DNA of 64,000 bases from an uncultured Draconibacterium sp. (GTDB lineage Bacteria; Bacteroidota; Bacteroidia; Bacteroidales; Prolixibacteraceae): NCBI RefSeq assembly GCF_963677565.1, contig NZ_OY781981.1:124001-188000 (forward strand), read 5' to 3'. The position numbers and the translations under genes were made by a program. The notes beneath the pieces are model-generated. The model was not told the origin of the DNA. It saw nothing but the letters and a program-made list of their open reading frames with translations, and ran no database searches. Shown here piece after piece: positions 52,131-62,382 of the stretch; position 1 is the stretch's first letter; each line of letters starts with the position of its first letter.

Positions 52131-53468
52131 ATGAAATACGAAAAGTGGTCGTTGGGATACTGGCTGTTAAAGCAGTATATCCGTTTTGTCGACTGGATTA
52201 TTCATGATAAAACTATTTTAACCGGCGAACCTTATATCCCGAAAAACAAACCTATTCTTTTTGCACCAAACCATCAGAATGCGTTAAGCGATCCGATGGC
52301 GATTCTATTACACACGCGTTTTCAGCCGGTGTGGCTGGCACGTGCCGATATTTTTAAACCCGGTATTATAACACTCGCATTACGTTTTCTGAAAATAATG
52401 CCCGTTTACCGCATGCGCGACGGCAAAGATCAGCTGGCAAAAAATGAAAAAACCTTTGCCGACTCGATAAAAGTATTGGAGAATAACTGTGCATTGGCCC
52501 TTTTCCCGGAAGCAGCACACTCAGCAAAACGACAAATGTTATCGCACAAAAAAGCGGTTCCGCGCATTGTCTTTCAAGCCGAAGAAAAAGCCCACAATAA
52601 CCTGGATATTCACATTGTGCCAACCGGCATTTATTACAGCAGTTACTGGAAATTTAATCGCACAGTTTTGGTGAATTTTGGTCAACCAATTAAGGTGAAC
52701 GATTTTCTGGAAGCATATCAGGCAAATCCAAGCGCGGCAACTCTTGCACTGCGCGATGCGCTTGAAAAAGCAATTGAGCCGCTTACTTTAAATATTAAAA
52801 GTAAAGAGCATTACGAGAGTTTTGAGCTCATCCGGTCGGTTTACGGGAAAGCACATACCATAATAAGTGGACAAAAACCTAATTTTGTGAATCGCTTCAC
52901 AACCGATCAACTTCTGGTAAAAAAGCTTGATGAACTGGAAGTAGCAAACAGCAAGAGAACCGAAGAGATTTGCAAGGCTACAAAAAACTACGAAACAAAG
53001 CTGCGAAAACACGGCTTACGCTCGTGGCTGGTTGAACATCCGGAAAATAATTTCCTGAAACTGGCACTGAATAAATTGTTTTTACTGATAACCCTGCCGG
53101 TTTTTGCTTTTGGATTTCTGTTTAATGCCATTCCGTTCCTAGCAATCGACACAATTGTACGCAAAAAAATAAAAGATTTTGCCTTTTGGAGTTCATTCTC
53201 ATTGGTATTGGGATTCACCGTCTTCCCCATCGTTTATTTGCTCGAACTTTGGGCAGTATCAGCCTGGCTCCCTTTGTGGTGGCACAAACTGTTGTTTTTA
53301 GTTTCGTTGCCTTTTGCAGGAAAACTGGGATTTCGCTGGTACATTCTTTTACTAAAAACAATCGGTAGAGGCCGGCTTTTCTTTTTAAAAGCATTTAAAA
53401 AACAAGAGTGGCAAAACTTAAAAAATCAACAGGAACAACTTTTTAACGAACTGAATAAACTAAGCTAA
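52131..53468 (+). CDS. Long PlsC-family acyltransferase with a C-terminal membrane domain
   Basis: The 445-residue protein has an N-terminal acyltransferase domain with APNHQNALSDPMAIL and LFPEAAHSAKRQM, and a C-terminal region with several hydrophobic helices (about 310-405). The catalytic site reads H-x5-D instead of HX4D, and FPEAAHS replaces FPEGTRS; both variants are seen in a GPAT/Gat-like branch. Substrate unknown, probably a glycerolipid precursor. It begins 14 bases after the BASS transporter and 11 bases before the AlkC gene. Confidence 0.82.
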   Translation: MKYEKWSLGYWLLKQYIRFVDWIIHDKTILTGEPYIPKNKPILFAPNHQNALSDPMAILLHTRFQPVWLARADIFKPGIITLALRFLKIMPVYRMRDGKDQLAKNEKTFADSIKVLENNCALALFPEAAHSAKRQMLSHKKAVPRIVFQAEEKAHNNLDIHIVPTGIYYSSYWKFNRTVLVNFGQPIKVNDFLEAYQANPSAATLALRDALEKAIEPLTLNIKSKEHYESFELIRSVYGKAHTIISGQKPNFVNRFTTDQLLVKKLDELEVANSKRTEEICKATKNYETKLRKHGLRSWLVEHPENNFLKLALNKLFLLITLPVFAFGFLFNAIPFLAIDTIVRKKIKDFAFWSSFSLVLGFTVFPIVYLLELWAVSAWLPLWWHKLLFLVSLPFAGKLGFRWYILLLKTIGRGRLFFLKAFKKQEWQNLKNQQEQLFNELNKLS

Positions 53469-53479
53469 AAACTACCCAC

Positions 53480-54562
53480 ATGGCCGACAAACTTAAAGAC
53501 ATCCTGTTTCCGTTGGAGAAAGTTCAACTTTTTGCCAGCGTTTTAAAAGATGTTTATCCATCCTTTCAATCGGAAGAATTTGTTGCCACAGTATGCGACA
53601 AAGACTGGCCGGAGCGTGAGCTGAAAGAGAAAATGCGACATACAACTTTATGTCTCCACAAGTTCCTGCCACAAAATTTTGAAAAAGCTGTTGAATTACT
53701 GGTTGCCATTGTACCAAAAGTTACCGGTTTCGAGGCCATTGTTTTGCCCGATTATGTTGAAGTGTACGGCCAGGAACACAGGGATATTGCATTGCCGGCA
53801 CTAGGAGAACTGACCAAATGCGGAAGCTCGGAATTTGCGATCAGGCCGTTTTTAAATAAAGACCTGGAAGGTGCCATGAAATACATGCTTTCTTGGGCCG
53901 ATAACGATGATTTTAAAGTAAGACGCTTTGCCAGCGAAGGATGTCGTCCACGACTGCCCTGGGCATCGGGAGTGCCGGCATTGAAAAAAGACCCGTCGCT
54001 GATACTACCGATTCTGGAGAAATTAAAAGACGACCCGGAAGAGTTTGTGCGTAAAAGTGTGGCCAATAACCTGAACGATATTTCAAAAGATCACCCGGAA
54101 CTGGTGCTTGATATTTGTGAACATTGGCAGGGCAAATCAAAAAACACCGACTGGATTATAAAACATGCTTGCCGCACTTTGTTAAAGCAGGGAAACAAAA
54201 GAGCGATGCTGTTGTTTGGCTTTGCCAATCCGGAACTGATGAAAGTGGAGGATTTTGAGCTGTCAAACACCTCGCCGGCAATTGGCGATGACATTTCGTT
54301 TAGCTTCAAACTGGAGCTCGATACCAAAGAAGAACAAAAGGTACGTATTGAATACATCGTTCACTATGTAAAAGCCAGTGGCAAAACATCGCCCAAAGTT
54401 TTTCAGATTAAAGAAGTGGAAATGAAACCGGGCTTACATATAATAAACAAAAAACACACATTCAAAAATATGTCGACCCGCAAACATTATCCCGGCGAGC
54501 ACACCTTCGAAATTATCATTAACGGCGATGTGAAAGCTTCTGCCAAACTCCAACTCAGTTAA
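53480..54562 (+). CDS. alkC: AlkC-type DNA alkylation repair glycosylase with Ig-like tail
   Basis: The 360-residue protein begins with HEAT-like helical repeats (about 1-250) that include LSWADNDDFKVRRFASEGCR, PRLPWASGVPALKKDPSLIL and DPEEFVRKSVANNLNDISKD, features of the AlkC/AlkD glycosylase superfamily. Its C-terminal 100 residues form an Ig-like beta domain (SNTSPAIGDDISFSFKLELD ... GDVKASAKLQLS). AlkC enzymes with this tail excise 3-methyladenine and 3-methylcytosine without base flipping. It is in an operon with two unrelated enzymes. Confidence 0.85.
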   Translation: MADKLKDILFPLEKVQLFASVLKDVYPSFQSEEFVATVCDKDWPERELKEKMRHTTLCLHKFLPQNFEKAVELLVAIVPKVTGFEAIVLPDYVEVYGQEHRDIALPALGELTKCGSSEFAIRPFLNKDLEGAMKYMLSWADNDDFKVRRFASEGCRPRLPWASGVPALKKDPSLILPILEKLKDDPEEFVRKSVANNLNDISKDHPELVLDICEHWQGKSKNTDWIIKHACRTLLKQGNKRAMLLFGFANPELMKVEDFELSNTSPAIGDDISFSFKLELDTKEEQKVRIEYIVHYVKASGKTSPKVFQIKEVEMKPGLHIINKKHTFKNMSTRKHYPGEHTFEIIINGDVKASAKLQLS

Positions 54563-54571
54563 AATTTACAT

Positions 54572-55015
54572 ATGGATATTGATATAAGAAAAGCGACAGA
54601 AGAAGATTTCCCGGCAATTTTCGGGCTCATTCAGGAATTGGCAGAATTTGAAAAAGGCCTCGACAAAGTAAGCAATACGCTGGAACAAATGTACGAGCAG
54701 AAAGACTTATTCGAATGTTATGTGGCCGAAACCAAAAACAAGGAAATTGTAGGCATGGCGCTTTACTTTTTCACTTATTACACGTGGGTTGGCAAATCGT
54801 TCTACCTCGAAGATTTGTATGTAAAACAAGCCTGGCGAGGCAAAGGATTGGGTACACAATTAATGGACAAAATGATAGAAATTGCGAAAGCTGAAAATTG
54901 CAAACGCTTTCGACTGCAGGTGCTTCACTGGAACGAACCGGCAATAAAACTATACGAAAAAAGTGGATTTACTGTGGACAAAACCTGGTACAATTGCGAC
55001 ATTCACAATTTATGA
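54572..55015 (+). CDS. GNAT-family acetyltransferase, diamine acetyltransferase-like
   Basis: The 147-residue protein reads IRKATEEDFPAIFGLIQELA, EFEKGLDKVSNT, SFYLEDLYVKQAWRGKGLGT (acetyl-CoA motif Q/R-x-x-G-x-G) and VLHWNEPAIKLYEKSGF. The E-F-E-K and W-N-x-P-A-I-x-L/F-Y segments match the spermidine/spermine acetyltransferase (SSAT) group, so an amine is the likely acceptor. It starts 9 bases after alkC and ends the operon, convergent with the phosphodiesterase gene. Confidence 0.85.
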   Translation: MDIDIRKATEEDFPAIFGLIQELAEFEKGLDKVSNTLEQMYEQKDLFECYVAETKNKEIVGMALYFFTYYTWVGKSFYLEDLYVKQAWRGKGLGTQLMDKMIEIAKAENCKRFRLQVLHWNEPAIKLYEKSGFTVDKTWYNCDIHNL

Positions 55016-55034
55016 TAAGATAGTAATCAAAATA

Positions 55035-56264
55035 CTACCTCTTCTTTGTTTTCCCAATCAACATACCTTTTACGTTTTTCAGGTTCCCGTCTGTTTTTGC
55101 TGGTTTCAGGTATAATATTTCTGTCAGAAGTGAATACAAATCCACATTTATAAACGATTGATGGATATAGTCCTTACGAAACGCCGGGCCAGCGGCATAA
55201 AAAACCGCGTGCATGTCTTTAAAAGCCGGATCAAAACCATGGGTACCTCCACTTCCATAGTTTTTTGTTTTCCAGTATATACTCCATCCGGGATGAGCGG
55301 CACAAACCACATCATAAATCCGATCATTATTACGGTAATGTAGCCGAACAGGAACCTCTTCCTTTTTCCAGCAATCGAGTTCCTTTATATTAGCCAATGC
55401 GTGCTGAATAGAATCAACATATTCCTTTGATGCTGGACGTAACAACAATACAGGATTTGCACCTTTAACATCCGAAATCCATTTCTCTTTCACATGTTCT
55501 TCCAACGAAATAGCTTTTTCAGGAGAGATTTCTCCCATTCCATGATCGGCAGTAAAAATAAGATTGATAGAATCTGCAATAGAAAGTTTATTTATTTCAC
55601 GGCAGAAATAACCAATCAACCGATCAATAGATTCCACCATTTCTTTGGTTTCCTTACTTTTTGGTCCATATTCATGACTAACTCCATCGGGCTCCTGCAA
55701 ATACCACATAATCAGATGTGGCCTTTGTTCTATCGGTTTATTCAACCATGAAATAACAGAATCAACACGGGCTTTAAAAGGTACCGAACCATCGTATTTT
55801 TTCCACACCGACGGATAAATTCCTTTAACGGGTGCTTCCGAGCCCGGCCAAAAATAACATGCCGCATTAACTCCTTGCTTTTCTGCAGTTACCCAAATGG
55901 GCTCTCCCCCGTAAAAATCTGCGTTTTGCACAGCTTCCCGGTCGCCCAATCGATAGGCTCCTAATTCAGGATCAATAAAGTTATTCTGCACGATTCCGTG
56001 ATTTTCGGGATAAAGCCCGGTGGCCATGCTATAATGATTTGGAAATGTTTTACTGGGGAAACAAGGCTCCAGTGATTTCGCTTTCACTCCAACTTTTGCA
56101 ATTGAATCGAGATTTGGAGTGTTATACAGCTCCGGATAATCCCACCGAAAAGCATCCATCGAAAGCATTACAACATACGGTCTACCAGCTTTGTCTTTCT
56201 TCTTCGCACTCAACGAACATTGAAGACCGGCAATAAGAATTGTAAGAAAAATAATTCGGAGCAT
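55035..56264 (-). CDS. ENPP-type nucleotide pyrophosphatase/phosphodiesterase
   Basis: The start at 56264 (MLRIIFLTILIAGLQCSLSA) gives a signal peptide; an ATG at 56324 would precede it by 20 residues. The 409-residue enzyme belongs to the alkaline phosphatase superfamily: VVMLSMDAFRWDYP (metal ligands), the nucleophile Thr in PCFPSKTFPNHYS, ATGLYPENHGI, LQEPDGVSHEYGP and FTADHGMGEI. It probably hydrolyses phosphodiester or pyrophosphate bonds in nucleotides or lipids in the periplasm. It stands alone. Confidence 0.9.
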   Translation of the reverse strand: MLRIIFLTILIAGLQCSLSAKKKDKAGRPYVVMLSMDAFRWDYPELYNTPNLDSIAKVGVKAKSLEPCFPSKTFPNHYSMATGLYPENHGIVQNNFIDPELGAYRLGDREAVQNADFYGGEPIWVTAEKQGVNAACYFWPGSEAPVKGIYPSVWKKYDGSVPFKARVDSVISWLNKPIEQRPHLIMWYLQEPDGVSHEYGPKSKETKEMVESIDRLIGYFCREINKLSIADSINLIFTADHGMGEISPEKAISLEEHVKEKWISDVKGANPVLLLRPASKEYVDSIQHALANIKELDCWKKEEVPVRLHYRNNDRIYDVVCAAHPGWSIYWKTKNYGSGGTHGFDPAFKDMHAVFYAAGPAFRKDYIHQSFINVDLYSLLTEILYLKPAKTDGNLKNVKGMLIGKTKKR

Positions 56265-56387
56265 ATTATTTTTTAGGCAATTTAATGAATAGCAACGCAG
56301 AAATTGACAACTATCTTTTATCAAAACAAGATTACTATTTTAAATTCAGAATAATAAAAAATTAAACAACAAATCTACTAATCTAAA

Positions 56388-56409
56388 AAAGGAGCCCGAA
56401 GGCTCCTTT
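56388..56409 (-). terminator. Rho-independent terminator of the M16C peptidase gene
   Basis: AAAGGAGCC-CGAA-GGCTCCTTT; on the minus strand a T run follows. It lies 28 bases after the peptidase stop codon. Confidence 0.85.
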
Positions 56410-56436
56410 CAATAAATACATTAATCTATCTTTTTA

Positions 56437-59421
56437 TTATTCTGTTAAACTTATTACACTGTTAAACAGGTCTGCATTCTCTTCCACTTTTTGCTCATTT
56501 CCGTAAACGCAATAAGCTTCCTGTGCAAGAATATCTTCTACCATGGTTTTCATTTCTTTCAAATCATCAGCGGTAGTCGATAAAATTGCTTCTCGCTCTG
56601 ATTTTAACCATTCCGGAGTTGTTTTCTCAAAATAATACTGGATGGCTCTGCTGCCTTCCTGCGATGCGGTTAAAGGTCCGTCAATACGGGAAATAGTTCC
56701 AATTATAAAACGTGTCATTTCTTTGTCATCAGCTTCAAAACCATCAAGATAACCAGGTGTGTTATCGTAATTCTCAAGGGTCTCTTTTAGGTTTGGATCG
56801 CGGTACGATGCAAAATATACATTTCCATTAGATGAAATACCGGCATAGCCGCCATAAGCACCGCCTATTACCCGCACCTGATTTTGCAACCAATCGGTTG
56901 ATATTACCTGATTCAATACCCGCATTTTTCCGTTGTACTCGTAGCCAAGTTTTTTAAAATCGTAGCCTTTAACAACATACTGCACTTTCGAGGCCGATGT
57001 TAATCCTTCATTTTTCTTCTGTAAATCAAAATTCCAATCGTTTAACACTACCTCTCCATCGGCCAAATTATCTGACAGGATTCCCATTGAGGTTTCATAA
57101 GAAGTAAAATCATCCTCGCTACAGGTTATTCCGGCAATCAGGTTTTCTTTGGCAAACAACAAGCCTGCTGTTTTCTCGATACTTGCGATGATTTCGTCGC
57201 TTTTTGAATCAAAATTTTCAGCGAGGTCGGTAATAAACCGATAATAATCAAGCCCCTGCATTTCCTCGGTATACATTCCCGAATTGGAATAGTACGACCG
57301 CAAACGTATCATGGCATAATTTAACCCGTTGTTTTTAATGTCCGAATCAACGCGTGCCTGATGTCGTGCAATTAATTCTTTTAATCGTTCAACATCGTTA
57401 TAGTTTGAATTATGTACCACCTCATCAATTAACTCAAACATTTTACCTGCCTTTTCGGCTGTTGCCTTCGAAGAAACCACAAATTTTGGCAATAATTTTT
57501 CCATATCCTGATTCTCGAAATAACTGGTGGTATAAGTGTTAAAGCCTCCGGTATGAATATTCAATGCATTGTCGAGCTCTCCGTAGGTATAATTCTCAGT
57601 ATTCATTTTTCCCATCACGGTTGTCAGCAACCTGGCGTAAGGAATTAACTCTTCGGGCAAAACACGAATATCGAAATATAGATTACTATATAAGATGTTG
57701 TTGGTAAATTTGTTGTGATGCAGAACACCCACTTCTCCAACCGACTTTTCATCTACACTAAACCACTCAATTTCAGGACTAATATCAGCCAACTCCAGCA
57801 TTGGAATTGTTGCCAGAGCTTCAGGCGAATCTTCTCTTTTCTGATGTTCAATCAACTTCTCGGTTTGTGCAATAAGTTCCTCCTTATCTTCGTCGGTAAG
57901 ACTTGCTTTAAACGCTGTCAATTCCTCTTTTGTTTCGGCATCAATTATGGCCTGTAATCCAGGCTCAGGTTCTAATACCATTAACAACGCATGAGGATTG
58001 TTTACCAGGTAATCATTTATAGTCGTTTCAAGCAAATCGGTATCCAGTGCTTTTTTTACTTCGGCTAAGGGAGTGTTATATTCCAATCCTAGAAAAGGAT
58101 CATCGGCAAAAAACCATGGTTGATAAACCTGGAACAAATAACTTAACCCTTTCTGTGAGGTATTTCCTTCTTTTAACTGAAACTCCATTCGGTTCAAAAT
58201 ACCTTCAACCATCTCTTTGTCGAAGCCTTCCTGTTTCACCTTGTTCATGGTATTAAATACAATCTCCCTGAACTGCTCCTTGTCTTCAGGATTGGCATTT
58301 TGTACTGTTATTTGAAACACATTTTGTTTTGCCTCGCTAAATGAGGCACGAACGTCTTTGCCAATTCCGGCTTCCTGTAATGCAAGACGCAACGGAGCAG
58401 ATTCGTGATTTACCAGCGCTTCAGAAATAACATTGAAAGTCATACCCAGTGTTTGATCGGTACTTGATCCGGCAACAAAACTTAAACCTAAAAAAGTTTG
58501 ATCTTCGGTGGGAGCTCCATCCGGAACCGCATAAGTTCCCTCTGCTTCCTTCATTTTATCGAATGGTTTCTGCAACGGAATTTCAACTTTTTTATCCGAC
58601 AAATCGTAATTTGATAAGTATTCAGTATCGATGAATTCAAGTTCTTTATTCAAATCAGCATCGCCATACAACAAAATGTAACTGTTGCCAGGGTGGTAAT
58701 ATTTCTGATGGAAATTGATAAAATCTTCGTGAGTCAACTGAGGGATTGCCGGTGGATAACCACCCGAAGAAACTCCGTATGTATTGTCGGGGAAGAGTAT
58801 TTTGTAAGTTTGGTAAGACAATTCGCGGCGCGGACTGGAAAAAGCTCCTTTCATTTCGTTGTATACTACGCCTTTATAAACCACATCTCCATCCGGATCC
58901 TCCAGTTCGTGATGCCAGCCTTCTTGCTGCAGAATTTTTGGATCTTCGTAAATAAGCGGATTTAACACCGCATCAAGATATACGTGCATCAGGTTAAAAT
59001 AATCTTTATCATTCATACTTGCCACCGGATATGTAGTAATATCCGAACCGGTCATCGCATTCAGAAATGTATTTAACGATCCTTTCATCAACACATCAAA
59101 AGGACTTTTTACCGGAAAGTTTTTAGAACCGTTTAATACTGAGTGCTCCATAATGTGCGGCGTTCCACAATCATTTTCCGGAGCCGTTTTAAACGAGATG
59201 TCAAACAGTTTATTCGGATCGTCGGCTGCTATTTTAAGCAACCTGGCTCCGCTTTTGTCGTGCTTAAAAAGCAGACAATCAGCATTTACTTCGTCAACAA
59301 ATTTTTTCTCAACCAGTGTAAACCCGTGATATTTTTCACCGGTTACAAATTGTTCTTTTGGTCCACAAGCCGTGACGACAGCCAGTAATACCACGAATAA
59401 GAAAAGTGCAGTTTTTCTCAT
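56437..59421 (-). CDS. M16C (PreP-like) zinc metallopeptidase lipoprotein
   Basis: The 994-residue protein starts MRKTALFLFVVLLAVVTAC, a lipoprotein signal with Cys at residue 19. The inverted zinc motif HXXEH is present as GTPHIMEHSVLNGS (about 90-103). The later Glu and the YxxP-like segment (FINFHQKYYHPGNSYILLYG) fit the presequence protease/insulysin M16C group, with two halves forming a closed chamber and a coiled-coil linker near 500. It should degrade short peptides in the periplasm. It is monocistronic. Confidence 0.9.
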   Translation of the reverse strand: MRKTALFLFVVLLAVVTACGPKEQFVTGEKYHGFTLVEKKFVDEVNADCLLFKHDKSGARLLKIAADDPNKLFDISFKTAPENDCGTPHIMEHSVLNGSKNFPVKSPFDVLMKGSLNTFLNAMTGSDITTYPVASMNDKDYFNLMHVYLDAVLNPLIYEDPKILQQEGWHHELEDPDGDVVYKGVVYNEMKGAFSSPRRELSYQTYKILFPDNTYGVSSGGYPPAIPQLTHEDFINFHQKYYHPGNSYILLYGDADLNKELEFIDTEYLSNYDLSDKKVEIPLQKPFDKMKEAEGTYAVPDGAPTEDQTFLGLSFVAGSSTDQTLGMTFNVISEALVNHESAPLRLALQEAGIGKDVRASFSEAKQNVFQITVQNANPEDKEQFREIVFNTMNKVKQEGFDKEMVEGILNRMEFQLKEGNTSQKGLSYLFQVYQPWFFADDPFLGLEYNTPLAEVKKALDTDLLETTINDYLVNNPHALLMVLEPEPGLQAIIDAETKEELTAFKASLTDEDKEELIAQTEKLIEHQKREDSPEALATIPMLELADISPEIEWFSVDEKSVGEVGVLHHNKFTNNILYSNLYFDIRVLPEELIPYARLLTTVMGKMNTENYTYGELDNALNIHTGGFNTYTTSYFENQDMEKLLPKFVVSSKATAEKAGKMFELIDEVVHNSNYNDVERLKELIARHQARVDSDIKNNGLNYAMIRLRSYYSNSGMYTEEMQGLDYYRFITDLAENFDSKSDEIIASIEKTAGLLFAKENLIAGITCSEDDFTSYETSMGILSDNLADGEVVLNDWNFDLQKKNEGLTSASKVQYVVKGYDFKKLGYEYNGKMRVLNQVISTDWLQNQVRVIGGAYGGYAGISSNGNVYFASYRDPNLKETLENYDNTPGYLDGFEADDKEMTRFIIGTISRIDGPLTASQEGSRAIQYYFEKTTPEWLKSEREAILSTTADDLKEMKTMVEDILAQEAYCVYGNEQKVEENADLFNSVISLTE

Positions 59422-59633
59422 AATTAATATTTTAAATGAATTTTAAGATTGTTCAGTTTAAGTATGCCTAACCTATTTGTATTAACAAGCCTGAAAAGTT
59501 ACAAAAAACCTAACACTTATGCCTTTCTTCTTTAATTAAAAGCGTTCTGCTTATAATGCGGCGAATCAGTCTTACTAAACATAAAAGAATGGCACCATTG
59601 TTGTATTTCGCAAACACATCAATTTTTAAAACC

Positions 59634-59918
59634 ATGAAAACGATTAATAAAACCATTGCCGGGATGCTGTTTCTTGTTTTTACTGGCTGCTCCGGTGTTC
59701 CGCTTACGATTAAAAGCCCTGAGAACAATAACACGTACAATGTTGAGTACCTTTTTGAATACGAAGGGTGCAAAGTGTACCGGTTTTACGACCGTGGCGA
59801 ATACATTTATTTTACCAATTGCCAGGGCGATGTTACCAGCTTTGCCAGTGATTCGACAAAGACACGAATTGAGAATCATGTTAGGATTGTAGATGCGAAA
59901 CAATTAAATGCTCCTTAG
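59634..59918 (+). CDS. Small lipoprotein, DUF4884-like
   Basis: The start at 59634 gives MKTINKTIAGMLFLVFTGC, a lipoprotein signal with Cys at residue 19; upstream in-frame ATGs would bury it. The 94-residue product continues SGVPLTIKSPENNNTYNVEY, FEYEGCKVYRFYDRGEYIYF, TNCQGDVTSF: a small beta-rich domain with two further Cys residues. It resembles the Bacteroidota DUF4884 group; function unknown. It is divergent from the M16C peptidase and convergent with the GH3 gene. Confidence 0.65.
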   Translation: MKTINKTIAGMLFLVFTGCSGVPLTIKSPENNNTYNVEYLFEYEGCKVYRFYDRGEYIYFTNCQGDVTSFASDSTKTRIENHVRIVDAKQLNAP

Positions 59919-59984
59919 AATTCAATGCCGGCATTGAAAGAAGGATTCGATCTGTATTTTTTTACTAGTACGGATCGGATCCTT

Positions 59985-60017
59985 AAAAAAAAGGGTACCG
60001 ACAATTCGGCACCCCTT
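59985..60017 (-). terminator. Rho-independent terminator of the GH3 gene
   Basis: On the minus strand AAGGGGTGCCG pairs with CGGTACCCTT (one bulge, one G-U pair) around a 6-base loop and runs into eight T residues. Confidence 0.75.
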
Positions 60018-60039
60018 ACTAACACTAACTATCTGAAAT

Positions 60040-62382
60040 CTAAAATGCTTTATGCACTTTTTCTATCCACTCTGTTTTGTCTAATGCAAACGGTAACTCA
60101 GCTTTAATATCGGCTGAAGAAGCACCAACCAGTGCGTTGTATTTACCGGCATCGGTAATCCATGCTTGTTCCAAAGTATTAAACGAAGCCACATCTGCTT
60201 TTTTGAATTTAAGTGTTACCGTTTGACTCTCACCAGGCTGCAACTCTTCTGTTTTTGTAAAAGCTTTCAACTCTTTAAGCGGTTTATCGGCATACTTGCT
60301 TTCAGGAGCAGAAACATACAGCTGCACCACTTCTTTACCGGAGTAATCACCGGTGTTTTTTATGCTTACAGTAACCGAGTATTCTCCGTTACTTTCACTT
60401 AGTTTCGCGCCGCTGTAGTCAAAGGTTGTATACGACTGTCCGTAACCGAACGGGTACGAAACAGGTACTTCGTATTTTTCGAAATAACGGTATCCAACGT
60501 AGATATCTTCAGCGTAAACCGTATAATCTACATTTCTTCTTTTGTCACTCACTTTCCTTTCGGCACTCATAAATCCAGCCATATCTAGTTTTTGTTCTTC
60601 CGGAGTTGACGGGAAGTTTTCCGACGACCAGTGGTCTTCGAAGGCAATAGGGTAAGTAGCCGTTAATTTTCCCGATGGATTTACTTTTCCGGTTAATGCA
60701 TCGGCGATGGTATTTCCGCCTTCCTGTCCGGCCTGACCGGCTAACAATACTGCATCAGGTATATCTTTCCAGCTGGCCGTTTCAATCACACCACCAATGT
60801 TCAGAATAACGACAGCCTTTTTACCGGCATCCTGGAAAGCTTTGCTAACTGCAGATATTAAACCAATTTCGTTTTCCGAAAGGTTGAAATCGCGGTCGAG
60901 TTTACGATCCAGGAATTCGCCCGAAATACGACCGATAGTAATAATAGCTACATCGTTTGCTTTTACAGCTTTTGCCAGCATATCTTCCGATGGAACAAAC
61001 TCATCGGGACGAACTTTAGGCATAAATGCCGATAACTGACCTTGATCTTCAGCCTGCTTTTTGGCTTCCTCAGCCAAATAAGTCTCGTATTCTTTTGTAA
61101 TGCTTTTGCTCAGTTTGTATCCTGCACTGGTCAATCCTTCAATTAACGATACGGTGTAAGCTTTATGCACATCTCCTGATCCTGTTCCTCCTGCAATCAT
61201 ATCGTAAGAAGTAATACCAAAAGCGGCAACTTTTTTAATAGACGACTCCAAAGGCAAGATATTGTTCTTATTCTCCAGCAGAATCATTCCTTCGGCAGCC
61301 GACTGACGGGTAATTTCGGCATGCGCTTTTAAATCAGGCTTATTCGAATATTCGTAACCTTTAAAACGTGGCGAACGAAGCACCAACTCCATAATCCGGC
61401 CTACACAAAGATCAACGTCTTCCATAGCCAGCTGACCACTTTTCATTCCGGCAACCAATGCGTCATATTGTTCCGGGCGTCCGGGTTCCAGCAGGTCGTT
61501 ACCGGCTTCAATTTGTGCCACTGCATCAGTTCCACCAAACCAGTCGGTCATTACCAAACCTTTAAATCCCCACTCATCGCGAAGAATGTCGGTCAACAAG
61601 TCTTTTCTTTCCGAAGTGTAAATTCCGTTAACAAAGTTATATGAACTCATTACAGTCCACGGCTCCGACTCTTTTACAGCAATCTCGAAACTTTTCAGGT
61701 ACAGTTCGCGCATGGCACGTGGCGAAACACGCGAGTCGTTTCCGGTACGGTTGGTTTCCTGGTTATTAGCCACAAAGTGTTTTACCGATGTTCCAACACC
61801 ATTGCTTTGCACACCACGAACCATGGCGGCAGCAATTTTTCCTGATACAACAGGATCTTCCGAATAGTATTCAAAGTTTCTTCCGTTTAGCGGGTTACGC
61901 TGAATATTCAATGCCGGAGCCAGCAACACATCGGCGCCATATTCCAATACCTCATTACCCATGGCTTTTCCAACCTGCTCTACCAAATCGGTATTCCAGG
62001 TACACGCCATTACCGTTCCAACAGGAAAACCGGTACAATAGTAAGTATTCTCGTCGCCTTCGCGGGTTGGCGAAATACGCAATCCTGCAGGGCCATCGGC
62101 CAAAACAACAGCAGGAATTCCTAAACGTGCAATCGGATATGTAGTACCGGCAGCACCGGGAACCAACGATTTTGTCTCTCCCACCACTGCATCATTTCCT
62201 GAAGCCCCGGCCATTCCGGTACCAATCAGAAAATGTGCTTTCTCTTCAATGGTCATTGCGCCAATAACCTTCTCAATCGGATCTTTCCCCAACTGAGGAG
62301 CATCCTGCGCTACACTTAATTTTGGACTAACAGCAATTGCAAGAAACAAGGCAATGCTAATAGCCAGAAATCTTCTTTTCAT
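60040..62382 (-). CDS. Family 3 glycoside hydrolase, beta-glucosidase-like
   Basis: The 780-residue exported enzyme starts MKRRFLAISIALFLAIAVSP (signal peptide). The TIM-barrel domain has VKHFVANNQETNR and the nucleophile Asp in GLVMTDWFGG; the alpha/beta sandwich domain follows (about 370-600), then a fibronectin III-like domain (SVSIKNTGDYSGKEVVQLYV). It should cleave beta-linked glucosides or xylosides in the periplasm. No SusC/SusD pair or other CAZyme adjoins it, so it is not in a visible polysaccharide utilisation locus. It is divergent from the Crp/Fnr regulator. Confidence 0.92.
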   Translation of the reverse strand: MKRRFLAISIALFLAIAVSPKLSVAQDAPQLGKDPIEKVIGAMTIEEKAHFLIGTGMAGASGNDAVVGETKSLVPGAAGTTYPIARLGIPAVVLADGPAGLRISPTREGDENTYYCTGFPVGTVMACTWNTDLVEQVGKAMGNEVLEYGADVLLAPALNIQRNPLNGRNFEYYSEDPVVSGKIAAAMVRGVQSNGVGTSVKHFVANNQETNRTGNDSRVSPRAMRELYLKSFEIAVKESEPWTVMSSYNFVNGIYTSERKDLLTDILRDEWGFKGLVMTDWFGGTDAVAQIEAGNDLLEPGRPEQYDALVAGMKSGQLAMEDVDLCVGRIMELVLRSPRFKGYEYSNKPDLKAHAEITRQSAAEGMILLENKNNILPLESSIKKVAAFGITSYDMIAGGTGSGDVHKAYTVSLIEGLTSAGYKLSKSITKEYETYLAEEAKKQAEDQGQLSAFMPKVRPDEFVPSEDMLAKAVKANDVAIITIGRISGEFLDRKLDRDFNLSENEIGLISAVSKAFQDAGKKAVVILNIGGVIETASWKDIPDAVLLAGQAGQEGGNTIADALTGKVNPSGKLTATYPIAFEDHWSSENFPSTPEEQKLDMAGFMSAERKVSDKRRNVDYTVYAEDIYVGYRYFEKYEVPVSYPFGYGQSYTTFDYSGAKLSESNGEYSVTVSIKNTGDYSGKEVVQLYVSAPESKYADKPLKELKAFTKTEELQPGESQTVTLKFKKADVASFNTLEQAWITDAGKYNALVGASSADIKAELPFALDKTEWIEKVHKAF

